Under the pieces are notes generated by a model, which ran no database searches, had not been told where the DNA came from, and worked only from the letters and a program-made list of their open reading frames with translations. The position numbers and the translations under genes were made by a program. Below are positions 20,901-30,001 of a DNA stretch of 64,000 nucleotides, one piece after another (the first letter of the stretch is position 1; the number at the start of each line of letters is the position of its first letter). This DNA comes from Gammaproteobacteria bacterium (lineage in GTDB: Bacteria > Pseudomonadota > Gammaproteobacteria > UBA6429 > Thiohalophilaceae), in contig JAHECZ010000003.1 in assembly GCA_024641475.1 (NCBI GenBank), forward strand, positions 44,770 through 108,769. The letters are read 5' to 3'.

Positions 20901-21270
20901 GATGGCCACTACCTTGCTCAGCCATTTGCGCAGCCTCGGTTGCCAAACCGCATTGGATGATTTTGGCAGCGGCATGTCCTCGTTCGCCTATTTACGTGAA
21001 CTGCCGGTAGATATAGTCAAAATCGATGGCAGGTTTGTGCGTAATCTGGCCGAAAATAATATTGATCAAGCCATGGTCAAAGCCATGAATGAAATTGCCC
21101 ACGCCATGGGTAAACAAACAGTGGCAGAATTTGTCGAAGCGGAAATCCACTTCCAGGTACTGCGTGAACTGGGCGTGGACTTTGGACAGGGGTATTATCT
21201 GGGTAAACCCGCCTTGCTCGATATCAGCATGATCCTGGCAAGTCAGACCAAACGAAAATTGGTCAGCTAA
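17905..21270 (+). CDS. HAMP-PAS-PAS-GGDEF-EAL membrane cyclic-di-GMP signalling protein
   Basis: N-terminal TM, periplasmic region, HAMP, RRSDLVARLGGDEF, EAL-like FEILLRMLD, DDFGSGMSSF; likely TTG start at 17905. Confidence 0.88.
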   Translation: MDTHKQPHATLTGVPVKTQSQGLLDTFGFNTILGRFLFTAFVLIAATVTFAWLSQQKVDGTSTLNTHNLTSRVAMSHSLRELSNLLWQTEMDFQQNLLVPSEISKQQVLHDVEEIHSRISLLMHEQWISEHPAVHKPIQQLSVTADAIRTQIKKVLELRADPTKVFPYISIMVNELNPLNIEFNGSVTVAINEVVSDDAPTTQQLHSKELFNELRYLWLQRINIFRIFSSNRFGVFVHSSEISLNAAIADMATYENRINTVFAQLQDLQHRNQLGFEQTSALADLQRIHSRWNLSYAKVKAILLSNDGWRTDIPLLRDKVNPLFIDLWGQFRAIQRQVEQRAVEDINSTTAVADNVSTQLWLLTLIVVVVAMFGTLIFETQIRRPITRVIRALRAEAEGETNIVLPESNIAEAQELSQAFTQMREQIHNRQEHLQAILTYSAEAILTVNNLFFIESFNPAAEKLFGYAASEVLGKNVNVLVPSPHQENHDEYINRAIDSADKILSGKVRELTALHQDGTELEITLQITEMYVGGRKLYLALAADNRERRNMLEEIRAREQRLQSILDNTAEGIITFNYNGHIETWNRAAEILFGWDVEEVIGTHLSRYLSFDEIDNPYCPIGVAPEFDVRRYVGQETEVFGQARNGGVFPLSLKLSRMMHDGASKYTAVIANIAERKAMMENLRNMAEHDSLTGLFNRAYFHAVLDRTVTEVKENLRPHCALFYLDLDNFKYVNDTLGHAAGDKLIVEVSKLLIQRTRRSDLVARLGGDEFVVLVNQANLEQIPKIAESFRLLLAEYAFHFNGRTVDIGCSIGVAIITQEMGSSSEVMSQADLACHLAKRGGRNRVHIFTRENDQDVHTMSIDIGWSRRIKQALEHNRFVLAAQPIVDTQHRNTVSFEILLRMLDEDGTVIMPAGFLPTAERFGLSAEIDAWVIRHAIQHLAYVRSQGANIRYALNLSGQSITAPLIAELIPAMLHQTGLEPAALTFEITETAAIGDMTMATTLLSHLRSLGCQTALDDFGSGMSSFAYLRELPVDIVKIDGRFVRNLAENNIDQAMVKAMNEIAHAMGKQTVAEFVEAEIHFQVLRELGVDFGQGYYLGKPALLDISMILASQTKRKLVS

Positions 21271-21318
21271 GAATTTTGAGAATGAAACACAACGCCAGCT
21301 GCTGGCTGGCAGTGAGAA

Positions 21319-21341
21319 CACGCGGTGGAATTAACCGCGTG
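21319..21341. terminator. Hairpin between convergent genes
   Basis: CACGCGGT-ggaatta-ACCGCGTG, perfect 8-bp stem in a convergent intergenic gap. Confidence 0.5.
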
Positions 21342-21343
21342 GC

Positions 21344-21562
21344 TTATTTCTGGAAACGCACATTCCCGCCACGGCTTAAATGGCGATTCAGTTCCAGACA
21401 AGACCAGGCTTCCATATCGATGATCTTGGTCGTGCCATCAAGATATTCGATCATGGCCTTGATCGGTGTGCCAGCAGCCAATTCCATCAGCTTTACTTTG
21501 ATCAGCTGACCGGTGCGGTTGACATACCAGTTACCCACGACAGGCGTATACTGCTTACTCAT
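21344..21562 (-). CDS. Small conserved-type hypothetical protein (72 aa)
   Basis: MSKQYTPVVGNWYVNRTGQLIKVKLMEL... start preceded by a ggagag-like RBS on the minus strand. Confidence 0.65.
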   Translation of the reverse strand: MSKQYTPVVGNWYVNRTGQLIKVKLMELAAGTPIKAMIEYLDGTTKIIDMEAWSCLELNRHLSRGGNVRFQK

Positions 21563-21761
21563 TGCTTTTCTCTCCCCGCATGTCACCCATGCAGATATTG
21601 CTGATTATTATGAGCCGATTCTAGCAGGGTAAATTCCGTCAATGCCAGCTATTCGTCTCGACGGCTACATATAACTCCCTAAGCCAGATCCGCAGCAATT
21701 AGTAAAAGACTGTATTTATATCTTACATTTCACCGGATTGATAAGCAGTTCGCATAATTCA

Positions 21762-23444
21762 CTATTCGTCGGTCACACAGCCCTGCGAAGCATCTTTCAC
21801 CAATTTGATGTATTTATACAATGTTCCACGCACCGCCTTATACGCCGGCATCTTCCAGACTGCTTTGCGTTTGGCGAGTTCGGCATCGGTCAGATCCACA
21901 TGTAAGAGGCGCTTTTCAGCATCGACGGTAATCACATCACCATTCTGAATCAATGCAATCGGTCCGCCTTCCTGCGCTTCGGGCACCACATGGCCAACAA
22001 TAAAACCGTGCGAGCCGCCAGAGAAACGCCCATCGGTGATTAGCGCCACGTCCTTGCCCAAACCCGCGCCCATAATGGCTGAGGTTGGCGTGAGCATTTC
22101 TGGCATCCCGGGTCCACCCTTGGGACCTTCGTAGCGAATCACGACGATATCACCCTTGTTGATTTTGCCTTGTTCCAAACCCTTGAGCATGTCCTCTTCA
22201 CAGTCGAATACCCGCGCCGGGCCGGTGAACTTCAGCCCTTCTTTACCGGTAATCTTCGCGACGGAGCCACCGGGGGCGAGATTACCCTTGAGGATCTGGA
22301 TATGTGCTGTGGTTTTAATGGGTCGTTCCAACGGCACAATGACTTCCTGACCGGGCGATAAGTCAGGTAAATCCTTAAGGTTCTCGGCCAAGGTCTTACC
22401 AGTTACTGTTAAACAATCGCCATGCATAAAGCCACGGCTGAGTAAGTACTTCATTACTGCCGGAACCCCACCCACCTTGTGCAAGTCCTCAAAAACATAA
22501 AGCCCGCTGGGTTTTAAATCGGCAATAAAGGGAATGCGGTCGGAAATAACCTGGAAGTCATCAATGGTCAGAGGCACATCCACGGCGCGGGCCATCGCAA
22601 TCAGATGCAGGACCGCATTGGTTGAACCCCCCAGAGCCATGACGATCACCATGGCGTTTTCAAAGGCCTTGCGCGTCATAATATCCCGCGGCTTGATATC
22701 ATTTTCCAATAAATAGCGGACTGCCTTGCCTGCTGCCAGACACTCCTGGATTTTGCCGGGATCGACTGCGGGTGTGGATGAACTGTATGGCAGACTCATA
22801 CCCAATGCTTCGATCGCTGACGCCATGGTATTGGCGGTATACATACCGCCGCAGGCACCTGCACCGGGACAGGAATGTGAGACGATCCCGGCACGCTCCT
22901 CGTCTGAAATCTTGCCCGTAATGAATTCGCCGTAACTCTGGAAGGCCGACACGACATCCACGGTTTTATTGTGCCAATGTCCAGGTTTGATGGTACCGCC
23001 GTAGACCATCAGTGATGGTCGATTGATGCGCCCCATCGCCATCACTACGCCTGGCATATTTTTGTCACAGCCGGGTATCGAAATATTGGCGTCATACCAT
23101 TGGGCATTCATCACGGTTTCGATGGAGTCGGCAATGATGTCGCGCGATTGCAGCGAATAACTCATGCCATCGGTACCCATCGAAATACCGTCAGAGACCC
23201 CGATGGTATTAAAACGCATCCCCACCAAACCTGCCGCTACCACACCTTCTTTGACTTTGGCCGCCAGATCATTCAGATGCATGTTACAGGTGTTGCCCTC
23301 CCACCAGACGCTGGAAATTCCCACCTGCGCCTTGCTCAAATCGGCCGGTTGCAACCCTGTCCCCAATAACATGGCTTGCGAAGCGCCTTGCGACTTGGGT
23401 TCGGTAATACGTGAGGAATAACGATTCAGCTTTTTATCCGCCAT
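21762..23444 (-). CDS. ilvD: Dihydroxy-acid dehydratase
   Basis: Full-length IlvD/Edd family: [42 protein letters not shown]. Confidence 0.96.
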   Translation of the reverse strand: MADKKLNRYSSRITEPKSQGASQAMLLGTGLQPADLSKAQVGISSVWWEGNTCNMHLNDLAAKVKEGVVAAGLVGMRFNTIGVSDGISMGTDGMSYSLQSRDIIADSIETVMNAQWYDANISIPGCDKNMPGVVMAMGRINRPSLMVYGGTIKPGHWHNKTVDVVSAFQSYGEFITGKISDEERAGIVSHSCPGAGACGGMYTANTMASAIEALGMSLPYSSSTPAVDPGKIQECLAAGKAVRYLLENDIKPRDIMTRKAFENAMVIVMALGGSTNAVLHLIAMARAVDVPLTIDDFQVISDRIPFIADLKPSGLYVFEDLHKVGGVPAVMKYLLSRGFMHGDCLTVTGKTLAENLKDLPDLSPGQEVIVPLERPIKTTAHIQILKGNLAPGGSVAKITGKEGLKFTGPARVFDCEEDMLKGLEQGKINKGDIVVIRYEGPKGGPGMPEMLTPTSAIMGAGLGKDVALITDGRFSGGSHGFIVGHVVPEAQEGGPIALIQNGDVITVDAEKRLLHVDLTDAELAKRKAVWKMPAYKAVRGTLYKYIKLVKDASQGCVTDE

Positions 23445-23701
23445 GAAAACTCCAGCTCTACGTGGTGAGTGAAAATCAGAGTCGCAGTATAAAACATCTG
23501 TCGTTGCAAGGGTTTACCCACACCGGGTAAGGTGAATAACTGACTGGCCGATGCTTAACATCTGCTGTAATTGGTCGCTAACCCTGATATCGGCATAAGA
23601 ATAACACCGATTGTTAATAAACAAGGAGTTAGCTGGCATACTTCATGCTGCCTGTGTATAGTTGAGACGGAATTTTGAGGTGTTACCATGGTGTCGCAGT
23701 T

Positions 23702-25684
23702 ATGAAATTTTCTTTAAGCCCCCTTCTGTGTGTAGTACTTGCCGGTGCGATAGTTACACCTGCACTGGCCACCAGAGGTGATGATCTCACCACGCAACGA
23801 CAGTTATTCCTCGATGCCGAGCGCGCGCTTAAATCCGGCCAACATGCGAAGTATCGCCAACTCGAATCGCAGTTGCGCGATTATCCCCTGCATGCCTATC
23901 TCGAATTTCAGGAAATTCGCAAAGATCTGGCCCACGCTGATTACAAGAATATTTATATGTTCCTGGATAAATATGCCGGCTCGCCGCTGGCATTACGTTT
24001 ACAGGAAGAATGGCTCAAAACCCTGGCGCGTAAAAAACAATGGCGCTTGCTGGTAGAAAATTATTACTTCACTACCGATGTCGGATTGCAATGTGATTTT
24101 GCTACTGCGCTGTTTGAAATTAATGAACCGCAACGCGCTTATAGCGTGCTCGAAGGATTATGGCTGACCGGTAAACACCTTCCTTATCATTGCGCTGCGC
24201 CAATTGATCGCTGGTTTGCCGATGGGACGTTAAGCCAGGAGTTGGTCTGGGAACGAATTCGTTTGGCGATGCAAGCCGGACAAGTCAACCTGGGCATGAC
24301 CCTGGGAGACTATGTCGATGCAAAAGATCGTTATTGGGTACGCTTATGGGCCAAAGTCCGCCGTGATCCCGACTACATCAAACAAGTGCACGATCGATTC
24401 AAGGATCACGATTCTCAAATTCTGCGCTGGATTCTCAGTGATGGCATTTCCCGTCTTGGCATAAAAAGCGGTCCTGCTGCTGCAGAGCTCTGGAATAAAT
24501 GGCGCAATGAATTTGCCTTTGGCGATCAAGAACGCGACCGCACCGAGCGGCATCTCGCCCTGGCTTTAGCGCGCGATGATCCATTCAGCGGACGTGAGTG
24601 GCTCGCAAAATTCGATATCGATACCCGCGATCAACGCGCTCAGGAAATTTTTATTATTACTTCGTTGACCGATCAGGATTGGGAAACGGCACTGGAATGG
24701 ATGGATCGCCTGCCTGATGAACAAAAGCAAAGTGATCGCTGGCGTTACTGGCGTGGTCGTGCGCTCGAAGCCATGGGCCGCATGGATGAAGCCCGCTCAA
24801 TTTATTTGCTTAGCAGCGACACCCGGAGTTATTACGGATTCCTTGCCGCCGATCGTGCCGGCTTGGGGTATCAACTTGAACAACACCCGGTACGTTATCC
24901 GGCAAATGATTTGCAAACTTTGGCAAAGTTGCCCGCCATTGAACGCGCCCGTGAACTGTATGCCATTAATCGTGTCGTCGATGCACGCAGGGAATGGACC
25001 CATGCCATTCAGCGCATGGATAAAGCACAAATGCTGATGGCCGCACAACTCGCGCATGAATGGAACTGGCACGATCGCGCTATCGTAACGCTGATGCAAG
25101 CTGATTATTGGGATGATCTGGAAAAACGTTTTCCGCTGGCACATCGTGAAGTGATCATGACGCAGGCCAAACAACAACGTATCGAACCTGCCTGGACGTA
25201 TGCGATTATTCGCCAGGAAAGTGCCTTTACCGAAGACGCACGTTCTCACGCGGGTGCTCTGGGCCTGATGCAATTGATGCCGACAACCGCACGGCAAGTC
25301 GCGCGCTCGATGCGTTTGCGCTTCAATCGTAACGATCTGCTCGACGTTAACACTAATATAAAATTAGGCGTGAATTTCTTGCGCAAAGTTATCGATAAGT
25401 TCAATGGCAACAAAGTCCTCGCCACGGCCGCCTATAATGCCGGCGAACGCCGCGTGCTGAAATGGCTGCCCAAGGAAGGATCGATTCCGGCCGATATCTG
25501 GGTTGAACTGGTGCCCTTTAATGAGACCCGTGATTATTGCCAACGGGTTCTCACCTATACCGCAATTTATGAACAACGTCTTGGATTACACCCGGTGCCC
25601 TTGATGGAACGCATGGTACCGATTCCGGCTGATTTACATGAAGACACGATTCAATTGCCCGCAGCCGATGGCAATGACGCGTGA
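23702..25684 (+). CDS. slt: Soluble lytic murein transglycosylase
   Basis: Signal peptide, long helical N-terminal domain, C-terminal SLT motifs (IIRQESAFTEDARSHAGALGLMQLMPTTA, AAYNAGERRV). Confidence 0.9.
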   Translation: MKFSLSPLLCVVLAGAIVTPALATRGDDLTTQRQLFLDAERALKSGQHAKYRQLESQLRDYPLHAYLEFQEIRKDLAHADYKNIYMFLDKYAGSPLALRLQEEWLKTLARKKQWRLLVENYYFTTDVGLQCDFATALFEINEPQRAYSVLEGLWLTGKHLPYHCAAPIDRWFADGTLSQELVWERIRLAMQAGQVNLGMTLGDYVDAKDRYWVRLWAKVRRDPDYIKQVHDRFKDHDSQILRWILSDGISRLGIKSGPAAAELWNKWRNEFAFGDQERDRTERHLALALARDDPFSGREWLAKFDIDTRDQRAQEIFIITSLTDQDWETALEWMDRLPDEQKQSDRWRYWRGRALEAMGRMDEARSIYLLSSDTRSYYGFLAADRAGLGYQLEQHPVRYPANDLQTLAKLPAIERARELYAINRVVDARREWTHAIQRMDKAQMLMAAQLAHEWNWHDRAIVTLMQADYWDDLEKRFPLAHREVIMTQAKQQRIEPAWTYAIIRQESAFTEDARSHAGALGLMQLMPTTARQVARSMRLRFNRNDLLDVNTNIKLGVNFLRKVIDKFNGNKVLATAAYNAGERRVLKWLPKEGSIPADIWVELVPFNETRDYCQRVLTYTAIYEQRLGLHPVPLMERMVPIPADLHEDTIQLPAADGNDA

Positions 25685-25844
25685 TGGAATTCACATTTAC
25701 TCACCTTCAGCATCGATCACGAAAGTAAAATCGTGACCGGGCTCAATGTTTCCCACACTAATACCGTTTTTAATTTAACCCACGCACTACACTAACCGAT
25801 ACATTGATTATTCCGGTTGTCGTGCCTGAGGTTAAAACAAGATT

Positions 25845-25997
25845 ATGACTTTTATTATTATCGCTGCTGCTGCCTGCTCCGCCCTGTTCGTGCTCGGTTA
25901 TCACCTGGGCAATCAGCTGGGACGTACGGCTCATATCCGTGAAGATATCCGCAAGGCACGTGAAACTCGAATCGTCGCACGTATATCCAATCGATAA
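25845..25997 (+). CDS. Small putative membrane protein (50 aa), not in ORF track
   Basis: Manual translation MTFIIIAAAACSALFVLGYHLGNQLGRTAHIREDIRKARETRIVARISNR stop; one hydrophobic segment, basic C-terminus, terminator follows. Confidence 0.5.
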   Translation: MTFIIIAAAACSALFVLGYHLGNQLGRTAHIREDIRKARETRIVARISNR

Positions 25998-26051
25998 TTT
26001 TTTGGATGCGCAGCCAAGTCGCGCGCGCATGACTAAACGAATTTATTCCAT

Positions 26052-26080
26052 AAAAAAAGCGGCCACCCGGCCGCTTTTTT
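26052..26080. terminator. Bidirectional rho-independent terminator
   Basis: aaaaaaagcggcc-accc-ggccgctttttt. Confidence 0.9.
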
Positions 26081-26099
26081 GTTCCTGCGTTTTCCCGAA

Positions 26100-26834
26100 T
26101 TAGAAATACAGGAACAGATTCAAATACGGGCCCTTCACCTTGATATCCGCGTACAAATTATCCGAAGCTTTTTCCAGCTTCAGTTCCATCGAACGCGTAC
26201 CCAGTTCGACACCAAAGTGATAATCCGTTTGATAGCGCACCCGGAATAACAAATCAGAGATCTTGTTTTTGTTTACCGACAATGCACTCATGTCTGCGCC
26301 TATGGAAATCCCGGTAATCGGAATCGGTATATTCACCGAGCCGTAAAACATCGGCACCGTCGCGTCGATATTTTGCGTTGTCGTCGTGGCGCCACTGGTT
26401 AAAATCGCATGGCCTTTAAATTGTTTTAAATTGATGCCCAAATCGAAATCAAAGCCTGTGTCGATAATTTCATAATACAGTCCGATATCCGTATGACTTA
26501 AATCCAGGTCGGTTGTCGTTGCGGCACTAAAAGTTTGACCATTGAATGTCGCGCTAATGGTGCCAGTACCTTCCAGTTTCAAACTGGTCGTGCCCAAGCG
26601 AATATTTGGAATCACAGGAATAGGATGTTCGATGTAAAGAAATCCGCTGGATTCTCTTTTATCTTGCAGGCCCATACCGCTTTTAAGGTCGATCGTATCC
26701 GCAACGGATGCGCTATCCCGGATGGTTCCGGAGACGGCGTAATCAAACACACCACCACTGGCTCTTACGCCGACAAAATCCGCCCAAGCGCTGCTGGACG
26801 CCAGAAATAACATACTCACCAGAATCTTTTTCAT
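26100..26834 (-). CDS. Outer-membrane beta-barrel protein (TIGR04219-like)
   Basis: Signal peptide MKKILVSMLFLASSSAWA, alternating beta pattern, C-terminal aromatic ...LNLFLYF. Confidence 0.78.
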   Translation of the reverse strand: MKKILVSMLFLASSSAWADFVGVRASGGVFDYAVSGTIRDSASVADTIDLKSGMGLQDKRESSGFLYIEHPIPVIPNIRLGTTSLKLEGTGTISATFNGQTFSAATTTDLDLSHTDIGLYYEIIDTGFDFDLGINLKQFKGHAILTSGATTTTQNIDATVPMFYGSVNIPIPITGISIGADMSALSVNKNKISDLLFRVRYQTDYHFGVELGTRSMELKLEKASDNLYADIKVKGPYLNLFLYF

Positions 26835-27115
26835 GTGAACCACCCTCGTCGATAAATTTGAAATTACGCAAGATGCAGAAGCATGTGATAGACAGAAATC
26901 TGACACAGCCTCCATGCCTTAGCGAAAGTTATCGGTAACTCTCTGATAAAACTTTATTTATTTTTGGAAATATGCGGTTGTGTACCAGGGCGATCACTGT
27001 ATCATCTGCTAGTTTATGAGCAAATTTTAACCACTTGGAAACAGGATATGTTTGCAGCGATGGCATCTGAATGCCCCATTCCGCTTCGCAGGAGAGGAAT
27101 GGGACAGACAGGTAA

Positions 27116-27586
27116 TTAGCGTGAAACCGATAGGGCAGCGATAATTTGATCTTCCATCTGAATCCGATCGGCCAAGGCTTCACCAAGTTTGGAAAGATCA
27201 TCATCCAGAGACGAGAAATCCTTGCAACGATCTTCTGACTCGTATTTTTCATTAAAGTCCAGAATGAGCTGGGTGCTGTCGGAGATACGCGGATAAACCG
27301 AGGCGGAGAAATTCTTGATGTTGCCGCGCCGTTCACTGCCGTCTTCCAGAAAGCGATAGAGTTGAAAATGCGCGCTGGCTGTGTAATCCACCAGGGTTTC
27401 ACAGAATTCCTGCAGTAACAGGTGTAATTCCTGATCCGGATTAAATGGACGAATCCCCACTAGCTGACTGAACAGCGTCAGGGTTTCCGTACGTGTCTGC
27501 AATAAGGTGTTGAGCTTGCCTTGAGAACCACCGCGGCGCTCACGGGATGCCTCCTGTGTCTGCATACGCATCCTAAATACCTCCAT
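27116..27586 (-). CDS. rsd: Rsd/AlgQ-family anti-sigma70 regulator
   Basis: Pattern resembles Rsd: LVGIRPF...LLQEFCETLVDYTASAHFQLY..., GEALADRIQMEDQII. Confidence 0.78.
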   Translation of the reverse strand: MEVFRMRMQTQEASRERRGGSQGKLNTLLQTRTETLTLFSQLVGIRPFNPDQELHLLLQEFCETLVDYTASAHFQLYRFLEDGSERRGNIKNFSASVYPRISDSTQLILDFNEKYESEDRCKDFSSLDDDLSKLGEALADRIQMEDQIIAALSVSR

Positions 27587-27645
27587 CGTGATTAATTAAT
27601 TGAGCTTTTTTCTAGGCTAATCAGGCCTGAAATAACCCTACCCTG

Positions 27646-28497
27646 TCAAGCATCGTAACCATTTGTAACATTCCGATCGGGATCACGGATCCATTCGCTC
27701 CAGGAACCGGGGTAAAGCCGCGAACCACGTAAGCCAGCGATTTCCATGGCTAAAATATTGTGGCAGGCAGTAATTCCTGATCCGCACATATGTATAACAC
27801 TGCTGGCTGACCGTGCGTTAGTAAAAGCTGCAAAGCGCTCCCGTAATTGCCCGGCGGGAAGAAAGCGCCCCAGGGAATCGAGATTACCCTCAAATGGAAG
27901 GTTAATTGCACCGGGAATATGTCCGGCAACGGGATCGATAGGCTCGGTTTCGCCCGCGTAGCGTGCCGGGCTGCGAGCGTCGATCAGCGTAATCGACTGC
28001 TGCAACAGGCCTTGCTGAATGGCTTCAGCCGTCAGCGCCTGTTCGGCATGGACCTTGGGGACAAAGTGCCGGGCCGTCATGACCGGTATATTCTGCTCCT
28101 GAGGTAAGCCTGCTGCCGTCCAGGCCTGCCAGCCTCCTTCCAGGACCGCTACACCCTCATGTCCAAGCCAGCGCAGCAGCCACCATAACCGAGCTGCAAA
28201 TGCACCATTGCCAGAGTCATAGGCAACGACCTGATATTGCCGATCGATCCCCCACTGACCCAGCCTGGCCGCCAGAATGTCCGGGCTGGGCAATGGATGC
28301 CGCCCCGTTTTGCTGGTCACGGGTGCAGAGAGGTCTTTGTTCATATCCGCAAAACGTGCGCCGGGGATATGTGCCTGCACATAGGCAAGTCGTCCGGCTT
28401 TGGCATCGGCCAGATCAAAACGGCAATCCACCACAATCCATTGCGGATCTTTTATGGAGCGCTGCAATGTTGCGACGTCAATGAATGTGTTATGCAT
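27646..28497 (-). CDS. sseA: 3-mercaptopyruvate sulfurtransferase (two rhodanese domains)
   Basis: Active-site loop CGSGITAC, DARSPARYAGETEPIDPVAGHIPGAINLP. Confidence 0.92.
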   Translation of the reverse strand: MHNTFIDVATLQRSIKDPQWIVVDCRFDLADAKAGRLAYVQAHIPGARFADMNKDLSAPVTSKTGRHPLPSPDILAARLGQWGIDRQYQVVAYDSGNGAFAARLWWLLRWLGHEGVAVLEGGWQAWTAAGLPQEQNIPVMTARHFVPKVHAEQALTAEAIQQGLLQQSITLIDARSPARYAGETEPIDPVAGHIPGAINLPFEGNLDSLGRFLPAGQLRERFAAFTNARSASSVIHMCGSGITACHNILAMEIAGLRGSRLYPGSWSEWIRDPDRNVTNGYDA

Positions 28498-28590
28498 AGC
28501 AAGTGTATTTACACGTTTAAAAGCCGAACGGCAAGCCGAATACTTGCTACAATTCGTGCACTGCTATCGCACTGAAGCTGAAACCAATCC

Positions 28591-29940
28591 ATGCTACGTC
28601 CCGAATTACTCCTGCCTGCCGGCACACTGAAAAATATGCGCTATGCCCTGGCCTATGGTGCCGATGCGATCTATGCTGGTCAGCCGCGCTATAGCCTGCG
28701 GGTACGCAACAATGATTTTCAGTTGGAGAATCTCGCCATCGGTATCGCTGAAGCGCATGCGCAACATAAAAAATTCTTTGTCGCCAGCAATATCTCACCG
28801 CACAACGCCAAGATTAAAACCTATATGGCGGACATGGAACCGGTCATAGCATTACAACCCGATGCGTTGATCATGGCCGATCCCGGCTTGATCATGCTGG
28901 TACGGGAACGTTGGCCGGACACGGTCATCCATTTATCAGTACAGGCCAATACGGTGAATTATGCCAGCGTGAAATTCTGGCAACAGCTGGGACTCAAACG
29001 GGTCATTCTGTCACGCGAACTATCGTTCGATGAAATTGCTGAAATCCGTCAACTGTGTCCTGATATGGAACTGGAAGTATTCGTGCACGGCGCCTTGTGC
29101 ATCGCCTATTCCGGTCGGTGTTTGCTGTCCGGATATTTTAATCACCGCGATCCCAATCAAGGTTCCTGCACCAATGCCTGTCGCTGGGATTACAAGGTTC
29201 ATCAGGCCGGGGAAGACACCAGTGGTGACATTCAGAAGATTGAATTCGATGCCATGCAGGCAATACGAAATCCTGAACCGTTTGCAGCAACTGCTATACA
29301 GCGCCATCCGCTCGCCGATCAAGTGTATCTCATCGAAGAATCTGAACGTCCCGGTCAATATATGCCTATCCTGGAAGATGAGCATGGCACTTATATAATG
29401 AACTCCAAGGATCTGCGCGCCGTGCAACACATCGAACGCCTGGTGAAAATCGGAATTGATTCACTGAAGATTGAGGGCCGCACCAAATCCTATTACTATG
29501 TCGCGCGCACCGCGCAGATCTATCGTCAGGCCATTGATGATGCCATGGCAGGTCGGCCATTTGATGCAACGTTGTACGGCAAACTGGATAATCTCGCTAA
29601 CCGTGGCTATACCGATGGTTTTTATCTGCGCCATCCGGATCAAGCTTATCAAAATTACCTGCAATCCACTTCGATCCATCAGCAACAGCAATTCGTCGGT
29701 GAAATTACCGGCTTTGATCCTGCCAGCGGCATGGCGGATGTGCTGGTGAAAAACAAATTCCGCTGCGGCGACAAGCTGGAACTCATCTTGCCGCAGGGCA
29801 ATCACAACATCACACTGGAAAAAATCGAATCTTCCACCGGTGAAGCAATGCTGGAAGCGCCCGGCGGGGGCCATCAGGTGCGCATTGCCTTACCTCCCGC
29901 TAATTATGCTAAGGCTTTAATCGCGCGCTATTTAAATTAG
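28591..29940 (+). CDS. yegQ: U32 family peptidase / tRNA hydroxylation protein TrhP (YegQ-like)
   Basis: ELLLPAGTLKNMRYALAYGADAIYAG; VHGALCIAYSGRCLLSGYFNHRDPNQGSCTNACRW U32 signature. Confidence 0.93.
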   Translation: MLRPELLLPAGTLKNMRYALAYGADAIYAGQPRYSLRVRNNDFQLENLAIGIAEAHAQHKKFFVASNISPHNAKIKTYMADMEPVIALQPDALIMADPGLIMLVRERWPDTVIHLSVQANTVNYASVKFWQQLGLKRVILSRELSFDEIAEIRQLCPDMELEVFVHGALCIAYSGRCLLSGYFNHRDPNQGSCTNACRWDYKVHQAGEDTSGDIQKIEFDAMQAIRNPEPFAATAIQRHPLADQVYLIEESERPGQYMPILEDEHGTYIMNSKDLRAVQHIERLVKIGIDSLKIEGRTKSYYYVARTAQIYRQAIDDAMAGRPFDATLYGKLDNLANRGYTDGFYLRHPDQAYQNYLQSTSIHQQQQFVGEITGFDPASGMADVLVKNKFRCGDKLELILPQGNHNITLEKIESSTGEAMLEAPGGGHQVRIALPPANYAKALIARYLN

Positions 29941-30001
29941 CTATGGAATTACCCGTATCGATCATCTACAGTTGAACGAATAGCAACGATAAAAAGTCCC
30001 C

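Noticed and set aside
27075-27103. CCCATTCC...GGAATGGG hairpin downstream of rsd
   Set aside because: Probably an ordinary terminator-like hairpin; lacks a clear U tract so not called as a feature.
26929-27402. 157-aa minus-strand ORF
   Set aside because: Overlaps rsd out of frame; the rsd frame has clear family similarity.
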